Positions 14,189-22,829 of a stretch of 64,000 nt of DNA are shown piece by piece. This DNA comes from a virus. A model generated the notes under the pieces. That model saw nothing but the letters and a program-made list of their open reading frames with translations, was not told the DNA's origin and made no database searches. Where the stretch lies: positions 1-64,000 of the IMG/VR virus record IMGVR_UViG_3300031951_000024, one strand, 5' to 3'. A program made the position numbers and the translations under genes. The number at the start of each line of letters is the position of its first letter. The stretch's first letter is position 1.

Positions 14189-14888
14189 ATTAAAAATGTT
14201 TTTTTCGTATTTTAAAGGTCTAAAAGTAAAAACTGTAGACACAGATATTCCATTTGATGTAAACACAATTGAACCAGACTGGAACAAGCATTTTTACTTT
14301 AGAAAAAGTGACGGACAAAAATCACTTGTAACTCCTCCGGACACAATTATCTCAATTTTTAGTGAAATACTAAATAAAATTACACCAGAATTTAGAAAAT
14401 ATAACGATTATGAATATAGTGAACTTTGGTATTTATACGCTTTAATATATCCTTTTGAAAATAGAATTGTTTTTACAAGTGAGTGTAAGCAAGAAATATC
14501 AATTAAAAAAAAGGAAATGGTAAATCTTGATGATATTACTACAAGAACAAAAGAAATTATTTATGACATATTTGAAGATGATATTATTAAAAAACTTGAA
14601 TTACATTTTTATGGAAGATGGGATGACGGTGAAGTATTTGAAGCTTATGTAAACGATATAGACGCAAGAATTGATAGTGAAGATGAAGATAGATACTGGG
14701 TCATTGTAAACGATATTATGAAACGTAATGTAAATCTTTATTGGAATGGTGAAAATGGTTTTAAAGGTAGAATTATTGTTTACGCAAATGGTAAAGTATT
14801 AATTGATGGATATGAATTTGAAGAAGAATATCAACCTACAGATATGAATATTCAAATAACACTAGATAATTTTAATGATGAATTATAA
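14178..14888 (+). CDS. Paralog array member 5 (subtype B)
   Basis: 236 aa. The start MKNKLKMFFSYFKGLKVK is followed by ALIYPFENRIVFTSECK and LHFYGRWDDGEVFEAY, close to member 2, and then NGENGFKGRIIVYAN. Overlaps member 4 by 11 nt and member 6 by 14 nt. Unknown function. Confidence 0.7.
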   Translation: MKNKLKMFFSYFKGLKVKTVDTDIPFDVNTIEPDWNKHFYFRKSDGQKSLVTPPDTIISIFSEILNKITPEFRKYNDYEYSELWYLYALIYPFENRIVFTSECKQEISIKKKEMVNLDDITTRTKEIIYDIFEDDIIKKLELHFYGRWDDGEVFEAYVNDIDARIDSEDEDRYWVIVNDIMKRNVNLYWNGENGFKGRIIVYANGKVLIDGYEFEEEYQPTDMNIQITLDNFNDEL

Positions 14889-15576
14889 AAATACATTTAA
14901 AGCACTTATGGCATATCTTAATCCAATTGGACCTATTGGGGTTAATATTGATATGTATTCTGAAAGAATTGAATATGTTCCATCAGCATTTTGGTCTGAA
15001 AAAGGATTTAAAGTTCCTATTTTAGATTACTTTGAAGATTTTATAATAAAATTAGTAGAAGATCACGGAAGTGAAATGTTTACCGAGGAAGTAGAATATT
15101 GGGATAATACCTGGTGGTGTGATGTGACAATAGACCCACAAAAAAGACAAATAATTTTAGTTGCAAAATATGACGCACGAGAAAATAAAGAAAAGACAAC
15201 AGAATTTCAATACACGGATAACACATCTGAACGATTATTTAATTATATAAAAAGTTATGATACATTACTTATTGATTTTACTTATGGGTATGGTGATTTT
15301 ATAGTAGATGAGGTTAGTACATCAACAAACAAATCTATTATGAATGTTAGATCATATTATGAAATGTTTTTTGGTGAAACATCATTTCATAATTGGGTAT
15401 TAAATGTGGCAAAGGAAGTTATTGATTTAAATATTCATAACGAACCGGGTGGTTCTGGGACTTTAGTTTTAAATAGAGATGGTAACAACAGAATTGTTCT
15501 TGATCAAATAAATCTTGTAACTAAAAAAGCAAAGACAATCATAATTGATAGTAAATATATGGAAAAATATGACTAG
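14875..15576 (+). CDS. Paralog array member 6 (divergent)
   Basis: 233 aa with a double ATG at 14875/14878. The start MNYKNTFKALMAYLNPIG is a weaker match to the array start, with the basic run reduced. YWDNTWWCDVTIDPQKRQIILVAK and TYGYGDFIVDEVS follow the shared body plan. It overlaps the start of the tagged nuclease-like gene, so the whole stretch from 11455 may be one long transcript. Unknown function. Confidence 0.65.
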   Translation: MMNYKNTFKALMAYLNPIGPIGVNIDMYSERIEYVPSAFWSEKGFKVPILDYFEDFIIKLVEDHGSEMFTEEVEYWDNTWWCDVTIDPQKRQIILVAKYDARENKEKTTEFQYTDNTSERLFNYIKSYDTLLIDFTYGYGDFIVDEVSTSTNKSIMNVRSYYEMFFGETSFHNWVLNVAKEVIDLNIHNEPGGSGTLVLNRDGNNRIVLDQINLVTKKAKTIIIDSKYMEKYD

Positions 15577-16441
15577 TATAGTTGAAAATAGTAGAATAAA
15601 AAAATTGATGGGAATTATAAAAGAAGAAGAGTTAATTAGAAATGTATTAACTTCAGATTCATTAAAAAATAACAAAGATTTTAAATCCAAGTTCTTAGGA
15701 GTACTTAAGGAAATTTTTATACCACTTGGAAATTGGGGAACCGCTGATAATCCGGCAATTGATTGTTATACACTTAATGGAGTTATTGGTGTACATACAT
15801 TTACTGATTATAGTCAAAAAATGAATGTCCCAAACTCAAACTGGTCTGTTATAAATTTCTTTATAACAAGTGGTGTAGTACTTGATTCTCTTTTAAAATC
15901 ATTTAGAGCTGAAACAACAGTTGATGAAACAGTTGATAATTTTATTGAATACGTAAAAGAATACATAAAGAACAATCTACATACAGATAAGATTGAAAAC
16001 CTTGCAATTGAAAATTTAAAAAAAATCAGATTTGGTTTTGAATCAGAAAAATCGGTATTTGATACTTTAATCAACGCACTTAAATTACCCGGTAATATTA
16101 ATTTTTGTCCAGGATCTAAAAGTGATGCAAAACAAGGTGTTGATTTTATATTAACAAAAGGAGATACAAAAGCAACATTTCAGGTTAAACAACTTTTGTT
16201 TTTAAATGGTAACAAGACATCTTTTGATGTTTTAACACAAAAGTATCCAGCTTCTGGATATAATTTAGACGATGTTGATTATTTAATTTTTGTAAACAAA
16301 ACAAAAGGTATTTATTACATATTTGAAAATGATTCTGATTTGAAAATAACAACCGGAATCAAATCAAAAAAAGGATTTACATATGATAAAGTTATATTTA
16401 AGTCAGGGCCAATTAAACCAGAAGAAATTAAGTTTAAATGA
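15569..16441 (+). CDS. Class D tagged protein with PD-(D/E)xK-like nuclease motif
   Basis: 290 aa from the ATG at 15569. The tag MTSIVENSRIKKLMGIIKEE contains RIKKLMG and ends in I-K-E. From about residue 150 the pattern is that of a PD-(D/E)xK restriction-type nuclease: Glu160 in FESEKSVFDTL, Asp192 in KQGVDFIL, then a strand with QVK (205-207) as the x-x-K motif, Gln replacing Glu. It would cleave DNA. If packaged, it could act on host or rival DNA on entry. The fold call is from motifs only. Confidence 0.6.
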   Translation: MTSIVENSRIKKLMGIIKEEELIRNVLTSDSLKNNKDFKSKFLGVLKEIFIPLGNWGTADNPAIDCYTLNGVIGVHTFTDYSQKMNVPNSNWSVINFFITSGVVLDSLLKSFRAETTVDETVDNFIEYVKEYIKNNLHTDKIENLAIENLKKIRFGFESEKSVFDTLINALKLPGNINFCPGSKSDAKQGVDFILTKGDTKATFQVKQLLFLNGNKTSFDVLTQKYPASGYNLDDVDYLIFVNKTKGIYYIFENDSDLKITTGIKSKKGFTYDKVIFKSGPIKPEEIKFK

Positions 16442-16827
16442 AATTTATAATAACAGAATCACAGCAAGATAATTTTATCAATCGTGCAATTCAGGAAACC
16501 ATAAAGGAATTGAAAAACGAATGTGAAAAACTTAATGATGGTGGGGATGGTGATTGGTTTAGCTGGTATGATTGCGACCTTGTTGAGAGTCTAGAAAAAA
16601 TTAAAGTAGTTGAAATTGAAAAGGTTGAAACAACACCAAACCTTCAAGGTAAAAATTACCCAAGGTTTAGAGTCTGGGTTGACATATACTATTATAGTAT
16701 TTTTGAAAGTAGAGACTATGAAAGTTTAAGACACGTTATAAATTACAGAGTATTTCAAAAGTACAAAATGGATTTAATAATTAACTCACACGAGGAATGG
16801 AATACAAATACAAATAGAAATTGGTAA
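16438..16827 (+). CDS. Class A tagged protein, unknown body
   Basis: 129 aa. Tag MKFIITESQQDNF (I-T-E at residues 5-7). The body is a helix-rich N-terminal half (ETIKELKNECEKLND) and a Tyr-rich beta half (RFRVWVDIYYYSIFES). ATGA overlap with the nuclease-like gene and direct abutment to the zinc ribbon gene imply one operon. Function unknown. Confidence 0.65.
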   Translation: MKFIITESQQDNFINRAIQETIKELKNECEKLNDGGDGDWFSWYDCDLVESLEKIKVVEIEKVETTPNLQGKNYPRFRVWVDIYYYSIFESRDYESLRHVINYRVFQKYKMDLIINSHEEWNTNTNRNW

Positions 16828-17025
16828 ATGAAAATAATAATAACAGAAAGACAAAGTAGATTACTATTTGAAGAAAAAATAAGTTGTAAGTGTGGTCATT
16901 CCTGGAAAAAAGAAAAGGATGACAAACACCCAAACCTTTGTCATATGTGTGGTTGGGATAGTGATGAACAAAGATATAACGATAAAGAACTATTAAAGTT
17001 CTGGAAGGAGTATCTTAAAGCTTAA
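16828..17025 (+). CDS. Class A tagged zinc-ribbon protein
   Basis: 65 aa. Tag MKIIITERQSRLLFEE, then a zinc ribbon: Cys20-x-Cys22 in CKCGHSW and Cys38-x2-Cys41 in NLCHMCGWD, with the KEKDDKHPNLCHMCG spacing of small phage zinc-ribbon proteins. The remaining 20 residues form a short helix. It starts directly after the previous stop. A compact zinc finger behind a targeting tag could be a DNA- or protein-binding payload. Confidence 0.7.
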   Translation: MKIIITERQSRLLFEEKISCKCGHSWKKEKDDKHPNLCHMCGWDSDEQRYNDKELLKFWKEYLKA

Positions 17026-17345
17026 TCACGACAACAATACATAGAGTAGTTATATTCTATTTCTATTTTACTAAAATCCTTTAAGACATCTTTAAAAGTT
17101 AGATAGGTTCTTTGTGAAAGATTATTCATTCCATTAAAATGTAAATTATCCCTACAATTACATCTAATTTGTAATACTTTATCAACTTTTGGTACAAATG
17201 TTTTTGCTGTTTGGAATTCAAATACATCTAGGTTTAATACACTAGACTCAAGCTTTTGGGTGTAACCAAGAATACTCACAATATTTCCACCACTACTATG
17301 ATTTAAAAATTTTAAAAGTAGTTTTTCCGTTTTATAATCAATCAT
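17022..17345 (-). CDS. Unknown small protein, minus strand
   Basis: 107 aa from the ATG at 17345. Sequence MIDYKTEKLLLKFLNHSSGG, then VLQIRCNCRDNLHF and a C-terminal YNYSMYCCRD rich in Cys and Tyr. No tag and no recognised family. Convergent with the zinc-ribbon gene and divergent from the DHH gene. Its size and a length-consistent frame support a real gene, but evidence is thin. Confidence 0.5.
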   Translation of the reverse strand: MIDYKTEKLLLKFLNHSSGGNIVSILGYTQKLESSVLNLDVFEFQTAKTFVPKVDKVLQIRCNCRDNLHFNGMNNLSQRTYLTFKDVLKDFSKIEIEYNYSMYCCRD

Positions 17346-17391
17346 ACCCAAATATACTTCATTTTTATTTTATTTACAACTATTTATTATT

Positions 17392-19899
17392 ATGAAATCT
17401 ATTTTAAAAGAATCTGGAATCAGAAATATAAATAAATTAGCACAAAGATATAAGAAAGCTAAGATATATTATCATATGGATCTTGATGGGGTTACTACAG
17501 CCCTAGCAATGAAAAACTATTTAGAAAAATACGGAATCAAAGTTGTTGACGCAGAATTAATCCAATATGGTGATAAAGAATGGTCAATTAAGAAAGCGGA
17601 TGCTCACGGAGAAGTTATGCCAGTACTTGTTGACTTTGCCCACGGAAAACCAATGTTTGAAATCCATACAGATCATCACGACACACAAGCCGGTGTTGAA
17701 GCTGGAACATCAACAAACTTTAGACCATCAAGATCAAACGTTGAAACTATTTCACAAGTTGTATCACCATCATTAATATTTCCGGATGAAGATGTTCAGT
17801 TAATATCAATTGTTGACTCAGCAAACTTTGCTGTAAATAAGATTACACCAGAAATGGTTATGAACTACCTATTCAAGTTTGACCCAAGTGATACGTCAAG
17901 AGCAAATAAAATTAAGATGGGTCTTGTTGCAAATAAATTGCTTTTAGCATTTAAAAACAAACCGGGGTTTCTAGATTACATTGTAATGAATGCACAACCA
18001 TCACTTTTAAGTATTTTAAATAATATTAAAAAACAAATTAAAGATAAGGGTTATGCTAATACTGATGAACTTACAAAAAACCAAGAAGCATATATTGAAA
18101 AACAAAAACAAAGTGGTGAAGTAAAAAGGCTTGGTAATATCATCGTGCAATATGGTGGTGGTAATATGAGAGAACCTGGGTCATATGATAGATACACACC
18201 ATTTAAAAATAATCCAGATGCTGACTTTATTGTTATTGCTTGGCCACTAGGTCTAGTCCAAGCTTCTTGTAACCCATTCAAAGAAGATAGAGCACTTAAA
18301 GGGGTTGATTTAGGTAAAATGAAAGATGTTGTATTAAGTAAATTTGAAACTTTACTTAAAGATATGAAGATTACATTTGGTGAGATTAAAAAATTGTCAG
18401 AATTTAAAACAGATTATTCTTCTGTTGGTTTTACCTATAAAGATTTTGTGGCCCTTTATGGAAATAGAGAATCTTTTAGTACTAAAGGTGTGAACGAAAA
18501 TATTTTAAGAATTATTGAGAACATCTCAACAAAACTATATAGAACATTATCTGATAAACAAAAAGAACTTTTAAATAAAATATCTATTAATGGTTGGGAT
18601 ATAGTTCAAGCAAACTCCGGTGGTCACAAATGTATTACAAACATTTCAGGTCTTTCATATTTGTATCGTAATAACCCAGTAAAATTTGAAATGAATACCC
18701 CAGATGAGGTAAAACCAATTTTAAATTATTTAGGGACAAATAAATTTGTAAATGATTTACAATACAAATACAATAAATTTGGTTCGTTGTCAGATAAACA
18801 AATTGAAGCTGCGATGAAAATTATTGAAAAAGAAAATCAATCAATTGGATCCGAGGGTGAAGAAAAGGAACCTGAAATTAGAACTTATGTTGAACTAACA
18901 AAAGCTATACAAAGAGAATTTGTAAGAGTATTAAATGATGAAATTGAAAAACAAAATACGATTACAGAATCGTTAAGAAAAAAAAAAGTTATTTCCGAAG
19001 TAAAAGATCCACTCAACTTATCAAAAAAACAATTGAAAAGTTTAATAGACCAAGGTAAAAAACATATGGGCTATTCTGAAGAAGAATCAAAAGAAGAAAT
19101 TGAATATATTATTAAATCAATTAAGAATCTACCTGAAGAAATTAAATTATTTAGAATAATAAAAGCGGACGATAGAAAAGATATTGATACGGATAAACCC
19201 GGAGATCACTATGCAAAAAACAAAAAAGATTTGTTAGATAGTCACTCATTTGCTGATGGTATTGGAGATAATTCATTTATGATCACAGTTCTTGCGCCAA
19301 AAGAATTGGTGGATATTGACCAAACAATATATAACAATTTACTTTACCCAAATGAAAACGAGGTCACACTTAAAAATAAAGGTGAGGGTGTTAAAATTGT
19401 AAGTATCAGAAAAATTGCAAACCAAAAAGAGGTTAATGAAAAGTGGTCTGAAAAATATAAAAGAAGTATTGATTGTAATAATCCACAAGGGTTTTCACAA
19501 AGAGCGCATTGTCAGGGAAGAAAGAAAAGAGGTCTTAATGAGAATGAAGAAAAAAGTGAAAGAATATTAAAAAATGCAATTAAGAAGATTTTAAAAAAAG
19601 AACTTAAATCTTATTCTTATAATGACTCAAAGACAAAACTTTTTATTTTTGGGGATAATAAGGGTGAGAATTGTTTAGGATATTATGATGTTAAAAATAA
19701 CTCTCTGGCTTATGATTTTAAAATAATGGATTTAGCTGAGAGTAAAATTAGAACAAGAGGATGGATTGGGGATATATTTAAGGAAGCTTTTAGAGAATTC
19801 TTTAATGAGGAGTTTAAAGAAAAAGGATACAATGTCGGACCCAATAAAAGAATTACTAGGGCCAACATTGTTATATATAGAGGGAATCAATCTAATTGA
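17392..19899 (+). CDS. Multidomain DHH phosphoesterase plus ADP-ribosyltransferase-like protein
   Basis: 835 aa. Residues 24-420 are a DHH/RecJ-type phosphoesterase: YYHMDLDGVTTALAM (27-40), LVDFAH (79-84), HTDHHD (92-97) and the DHHA1-like SGGHKC (409-414). Residues 523-536 (TITESLRKKKVISE) read like an internal tag. Residues 580-675 look like an ADP-ribosyltransferase fold (LFRIIKADDR, then PNENEVTLK). SIDCNNPQGFSQRAHCQGRK (692-711) is a motif I recall from phage structural or packaged proteins. ERILKNAIKKILKKELKS (723-740) is another tag-like helix before a last domain. I read it as several tagged proteins fused. Confidence 0.75.
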   Translation: MKSILKESGIRNINKLAQRYKKAKIYYHMDLDGVTTALAMKNYLEKYGIKVVDAELIQYGDKEWSIKKADAHGEVMPVLVDFAHGKPMFEIHTDHHDTQAGVEAGTSTNFRPSRSNVETISQVVSPSLIFPDEDVQLISIVDSANFAVNKITPEMVMNYLFKFDPSDTSRANKIKMGLVANKLLLAFKNKPGFLDYIVMNAQPSLLSILNNIKKQIKDKGYANTDELTKNQEAYIEKQKQSGEVKRLGNIIVQYGGGNMREPGSYDRYTPFKNNPDADFIVIAWPLGLVQASCNPFKEDRALKGVDLGKMKDVVLSKFETLLKDMKITFGEIKKLSEFKTDYSSVGFTYKDFVALYGNRESFSTKGVNENILRIIENISTKLYRTLSDKQKELLNKISINGWDIVQANSGGHKCITNISGLSYLYRNNPVKFEMNTPDEVKPILNYLGTNKFVNDLQYKYNKFGSLSDKQIEAAMKIIEKENQSIGSEGEEKEPEIRTYVELTKAIQREFVRVLNDEIEKQNTITESLRKKKVISEVKDPLNLSKKQLKSLIDQGKKHMGYSEEESKEEIEYIIKSIKNLPEEIKLFRIIKADDRKDIDTDKPGDHYAKNKKDLLDSHSFADGIGDNSFMITVLAPKELVDIDQTIYNNLLYPNENEVTLKNKGEGVKIVSIRKIANQKEVNEKWSEKYKRSIDCNNPQGFSQRAHCQGRKKRGLNENEEKSERILKNAIKKILKKELKSYSYNDSKTKLFIFGDNKGENCLGYYDVKNNSLAYDFKIMDLAESKIRTRGWIGDIFKEAFREFFNEEFKEKGYNVGPNKRITRANIVIYRGNQSN

Positions 19900-20435
19900 A
19901 TCCACTTGGTTTTATAATTTAGATTTGTACCACAGTACTTACCATACTCATTCACAATAGGTCTACCGGTATTGTACCAACCACATACAACCGACCAGTT
20001 TTTATATTTTTTATGTAAACGATTAAGAAGTTTCATACTTGTACGTACATTTAACTCAAGGTTTCTTCTAAGTTCCTTCTTTGAATATCTTGACTTATTT
20101 AACCCATTACAAGTTTTAATCATAATCTGCATTGGCCCTTCAGCGCCGGCACAAGACGTTTGATAGGGATTATATCTCCAATGGAACGGACCCATATACC
20201 TTGTTTCCCGGTACGCAACGTTATAAGCAACATATTTTGGTATATTATATTCTGAAGAGTACTTTTCAATTAAGGCGTACATTTTAAGAGATGTTGGCGT
20301 TCTTGTATCATACATTGAACAATATGACAATTCTATTTTACGTACTCTTTCTTGTTTACTTAAAGTAAATGCGTACAGACCTAAACCAAACACAATAGTA
20401 AAATAACAAAACAATATATAAAATTTAGGTTTCAT
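19887..20435 (-). CDS. Membrane-anchored lytic transglycosylase-like protein
   Basis: 182 aa. An N-terminal signal anchor (FYILFCYFTIVFGLGLYAF) is followed by an SLT-type domain: AYRETRY places the catalytic Glu at 77, and AGAEGPMQIM (96-105) is the family motif, then a helix and CGWYNTG. It would cleave peptidoglycan from the periplasmic side. No tag. It could belong to virion entry or late lysis. The 3' end overlaps the DHH gene by 13 nt, and the next minus-strand gene lies 2 nt upstream, an operon pair. Confidence 0.8.
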   Translation of the reverse strand: MKPKFYILFCYFTIVFGLGLYAFTLSKQERVRKIELSYCSMYDTRTPTSLKMYALIEKYSSEYNIPKYVAYNVAYRETRYMGPFHWRYNPYQTSCAGAEGPMQIMIKTCNGLNKSRYSKKELRRNLELNVRTSMKLLNRLHKKYKNWSVVCGWYNTGRPIVNEYGKYCGTNLNYKTKWIQLD

Positions 20436-20437
20436 AA

Positions 20438-20767
20438 TTAATGACTTAGATTTCTTGCGTAAATATTAAAAATTGTAACACCAACAGAATCATCATATAT
20501 TGTGTAATTCCCAGTTTTTTTATCAATAACCATAAGATGATTATTTTGATCTAAAGCTAAATTGACATCTGAATTATCAATATGATTTACAACAATTGGT
20601 TTTATTTTTGTTGTACTTCTACTATAGATATACCCAAGAGAAAAGGCTCCTAACACAGTAACACAAAGTGTGGTAATTATACCAACTTTTTTCCCAATAA
20701 CCTTCAGTTTTTCAACAACTGATTTCTTTTCTTCTTCCATAATCGTATTATTTATTAAATTTGACAT
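20438..20767 (-). CDS. Single-pass membrane protein paired with transglycosylase
   Basis: 109 aa, or 100 aa if the second ATG at 20740 (MEEEKKSVVEKL) is used. A membrane span at about residues 30-50 (GIITTLCVTVLGAFSLGYIY) is followed by a periplasmic domain, NHLMVIDKKTGNYTIYDDSV. Two nt separate it from the transglycosylase, so it may be a partner or membrane anchor of that enzyme. Family not recognised. Confidence 0.6.
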   Translation of the reverse strand: MSNLINNTIMEEEKKSVVEKLKVIGKKVGIITTLCVTVLGAFSLGYIYSRSTTKIKPIVVNHIDNSDVNLALDQNNHLMVIDKKTGNYTIYDDSVGVTIFNIYARNLSH

Positions 20768-20825
20768 AACAAAATTATAGGAATATTAATCCTTATTGTC
20801 AAAATGATAATTTACGTTGTAATTG

Positions 20826-20833
20826 ATATTTAT
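20826..20833 (+). promoter_or_regulatory. ATATTTAT box
   Basis: ATATTTAT ends 5 nt before the ATG at 20839. Confidence 0.5.
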
Positions 20834-20838
20834 TTAGT

Positions 20839-21777
20839 ATGGATGCAAAAACAGAGGCAAGAAAAAAAATGACAACCTTAAATAAATTTTATAATTTTAA
20901 AAAGGTATCACAATTTTTTAAAGTATTAAGAGATTCTGGGATTATTAATATGTGGCAGGCACCATCATTTCTTTATATCGGAAGAGAAAGACTGGAACAC
21001 GAATTTAAGTATAAACATATTCCAGATAAGGAAAATTTTGAAGAGTTACTAGATATGGCCGATAATATGGAAAGACTTATGAAAGTTGGAGTCCAAATGA
21101 AAATATCAAAGGCCAATGAAAATACCGGCGATGAAGAAACCGATGATTATGATGAGTTTGATAGAAAATATATGGCCAACTTTAATAGAACTTTACAAAA
21201 GGATTCCGAAGATCTTTTTCGTGTTTGGGCCGTACTTTTAGGTAAAGACATTAAAGAAAGTTATAGTTTAAAAGAACACATCTCAAAAATACTTAAAGAA
21301 GAAACTTCATTAAAAAAAAAATTAAAAGATTTAATTGATAAGGAAGGTCTTATCCGAACCGCAAGAAAAGTTAATGGAATTTTTAATTTAGCAAAAGTAT
21401 TAGACACATCGGTATTAGAACTATTAAAACAATTTGCTTTAGGAAAAGAAATATCAACCTACGAGTTAAATGATACTGGTGGTTATGACTTTGTTGGTAA
21501 AATTATAGACATTCAAGATAATGATTATAGTGATGTTGGTGTTAGAAGATTTGATTTTATTTTTGAGGTCCAGGAAGGAACTGTTGAATTAATAATGACT
21601 AATGATGATAGAACTCACAATTTATTAGATCCGGAATTTCAAGAGGCTGATTATTTCTGGGAAGTTACATATGAAATACAAGATATATTAAATGATAATT
21701 ATCGTGAATTATTTAGACAATTAAGACTTGATAGTGATTTAGGATTTGTTAAATTTAGAGTTATATTTAAAAAATGA
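20839..21777 (+). CDS. Two-module protein with an internal class C tag
   Basis: 312 aa. Module 1 (1-140) begins MDAKTEARKKMTTLNKFY and contains MWQAPSFLYIGRERLEHE. Residues 142-156 (YSLKEHISKILKEET) are a class C tag in the middle of the chain. Module 2 (157-312) starts KLKDLIDKEGLIRTARKVNG, the same helix-turn-helix-like sequence found in the genes at 27248 and 32176, then a beta/acidic domain. I infer fusion of an untagged gene to a tagged one; cleavage at L-K-E would free module 2. ATGA overlap with the HD gene. Confidence 0.7.
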   Translation: MDAKTEARKKMTTLNKFYNFKKVSQFFKVLRDSGIINMWQAPSFLYIGRERLEHEFKYKHIPDKENFEELLDMADNMERLMKVGVQMKISKANENTGDEETDDYDEFDRKYMANFNRTLQKDSEDLFRVWAVLLGKDIKESYSLKEHISKILKEETSLKKKLKDLIDKEGLIRTARKVNGIFNLAKVLDTSVLELLKQFALGKEISTYELNDTGGYDFVGKIIDIQDNDYSDVGVRRFDFIFEVQEGTVELIMTNDDRTHNLLDPEFQEADYFWEVTYEIQDILNDNYRELFRQLRLDSDLGFVKFRVIFKK

Positions 21778-22364
21778 ATTTAAGAGAAAATATAGAAACA
21801 ATTAAAAATATGATGAATATTATATCTGAAGAGAAACTTCACGCAACACCACAAGAGTTAATTAAAAATCTAACACCAGAATTAAAAGAATTATTATTTA
21901 AACAATGGAGTGCAAAACAAAACCCTGAATGGCATCCGGAAGGAAACACATTAAAACATATCATTATTGTTTTAAAAAGAGCTTATCATCATTACCCAGA
22001 TGACCCCAATATGATTATGGCAGCATTGTTTCACGACCTTGGAAAGATGGATGTTTATGCAATTAATCCAAAGACCGGACAACCAACAGCATATGGACAC
22101 GAAGATAAGTCAGCAGACTATGTTGACCAATTCAAAGAGTGGATTAGTTCGTTTGAAGGAACAGATGTTGATGAAATCAAATATCTTGTTAAAAACCATA
22201 TGAAGGTAAAACCATCTACCTGGAATCAAATGAAAGATAAAAAGAAAGAACCAATTCAGTCTCATCCGGCATTTGACAAACTTATGGGTTTTACAGATAA
22301 GTTAGATGGTGGAGGTCACGAAATCGTAAAAGAAGAAATCCAAAGAATTAAAAATCTTATGTAA
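21774..22364 (+). CDS. Class D tagged HD-domain phosphohydrolase
   Basis: 196 aa. Tag MNLRENIETIKNMMNIISEE ends in I-S-E. HD motifs: HPEGNTLKH (54-62), FHDLGK with His87-Asp88, GHEDKSA (His109) and NHM (142). These are the metal ligands of HD hydrolases, which act on nucleotides or phosphoesters. A tagged HD enzyme could alter nucleotide or alarmone pools at infection. The C-terminus IQRIKNLM repeats the class D core. Overlaps the preceding gene by 4 nt and is followed by a terminator. Confidence 0.85.
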   Translation: MNLRENIETIKNMMNIISEEKLHATPQELIKNLTPELKELLFKQWSAKQNPEWHPEGNTLKHIIIVLKRAYHHYPDDPNMIMAALFHDLGKMDVYAINPKTGQPTAYGHEDKSADYVDQFKEWISSFEGTDVDEIKYLVKNHMKVKPSTWNQMKDKKKEPIQSHPAFDKLMGFTDKLDGGGHEIVKEEIQRIKNLM

Positions 22365-22388
22365 TTTTTTGTCTATTAAAATAGATCA

Positions 22389-22420
22389 AAACCCACACTT
22401 TAACAGGTTGTGGGTTTTTT
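22389..22420 (+). terminator. Rho-independent terminator
   Basis: AACCCACA pairs with TGTGGGTT across the loop CTTTAACAGGT, followed by TTTT. It lies just after the HD gene. Confidence 0.8.
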
Positions 22421-22438
22421 ATTTGCGTTGTATCTTTG
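22408..22438 (+). promoter_or_regulatory. Host-type promoter, TTG-N20-TATCTTTG
   Basis: TTG at 22408-22410 lies within the terminator stem and TATCTTTG at 22431-22438 follows after 20 nt. It drives the small-gene run from 22456. Confidence 0.65.
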
Positions 22439-22455
22439 TAGAAACAATAAGAGAT

Positions 22456-22728
22456 ATGAAGACCAGAGAAGAAATCAAAAAAGACATTTCAATTATCATT
22501 ATTAACATGCACGATCAAAAACACAATAGTAAAGATATTCTAAGACGATTGGGTGCGATTGAAGGTATGTTATTGGTGTTAGGTAAAACCAAAATTAATG
22601 AACCATTACCGCTTAAAGAGACACAAGTAATCGTTACTGGTCTTTGGGGTAAAACCTACGGTTCAGTTGAAACAGAGTCATACAAAGATTGTATTTTAAG
22701 ACTGGCTAAAGAAGTTATTAATGAGTAA
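22456..22728 (+). CDS. Unknown small accessory protein
   Basis: 90 aa from the ATG directly after the leader AACAATAAGAGAT. Helical first half (TREEIKKDISIIIINMHDQK, DILRRLGAIEGMLLVLGKT), then ETQVIVTGLWGKTYGSVETE. It resembles small accessory proteins in Bacteroidetes mobile elements, but I do not recognise the family. First gene under a host-type promoter. Untagged. Confidence 0.6.
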   Translation: MKTREEIKKDISIIIINMHDQKHNSKDILRRLGAIEGMLLVLGKTKINEPLPLKETQVIVTGLWGKTYGSVETESYKDCILRLAKEVINE

Positions 22729-22743
22729 TAAACAATAAGAGAT

Positions 22744-22824
22744 ATGAATATAGAAACATTAATGTTAGCGATTGGGATAATCACGGGAATTATCATAGGT
22801 ATTAATATAAATAGAAAAGACTAA
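22744..22824 (+). CDS. 26-aa single-span membrane peptide
   Basis: ORF starting directly after a second copy of the leader. Residues 4-21 are hydrophobic (ETLMLAIGIITGIIIGIN), ending in the basic NRKD. It matches in style the peptides at 3487 and 26766. The conserved leader supports translation. Confidence 0.4.
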   Translation: MNIETLMLAIGIITGIIIGININRKD

Positions 22825-22829
22825 GAGAT

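Larger units (their letters stand above)
22443..22829 (+). repeat. Repeated leader AACAATAAGAGAT
   Basis: AACAATAAGAGAT at 22443-22455 and 22731-22743, and a shorter GACTAAGAGAT at 22819-22829, each end exactly at an ATG (22456, 22744, 22830). A related AAAAGAT precedes 23198. Confidence 0.7.
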
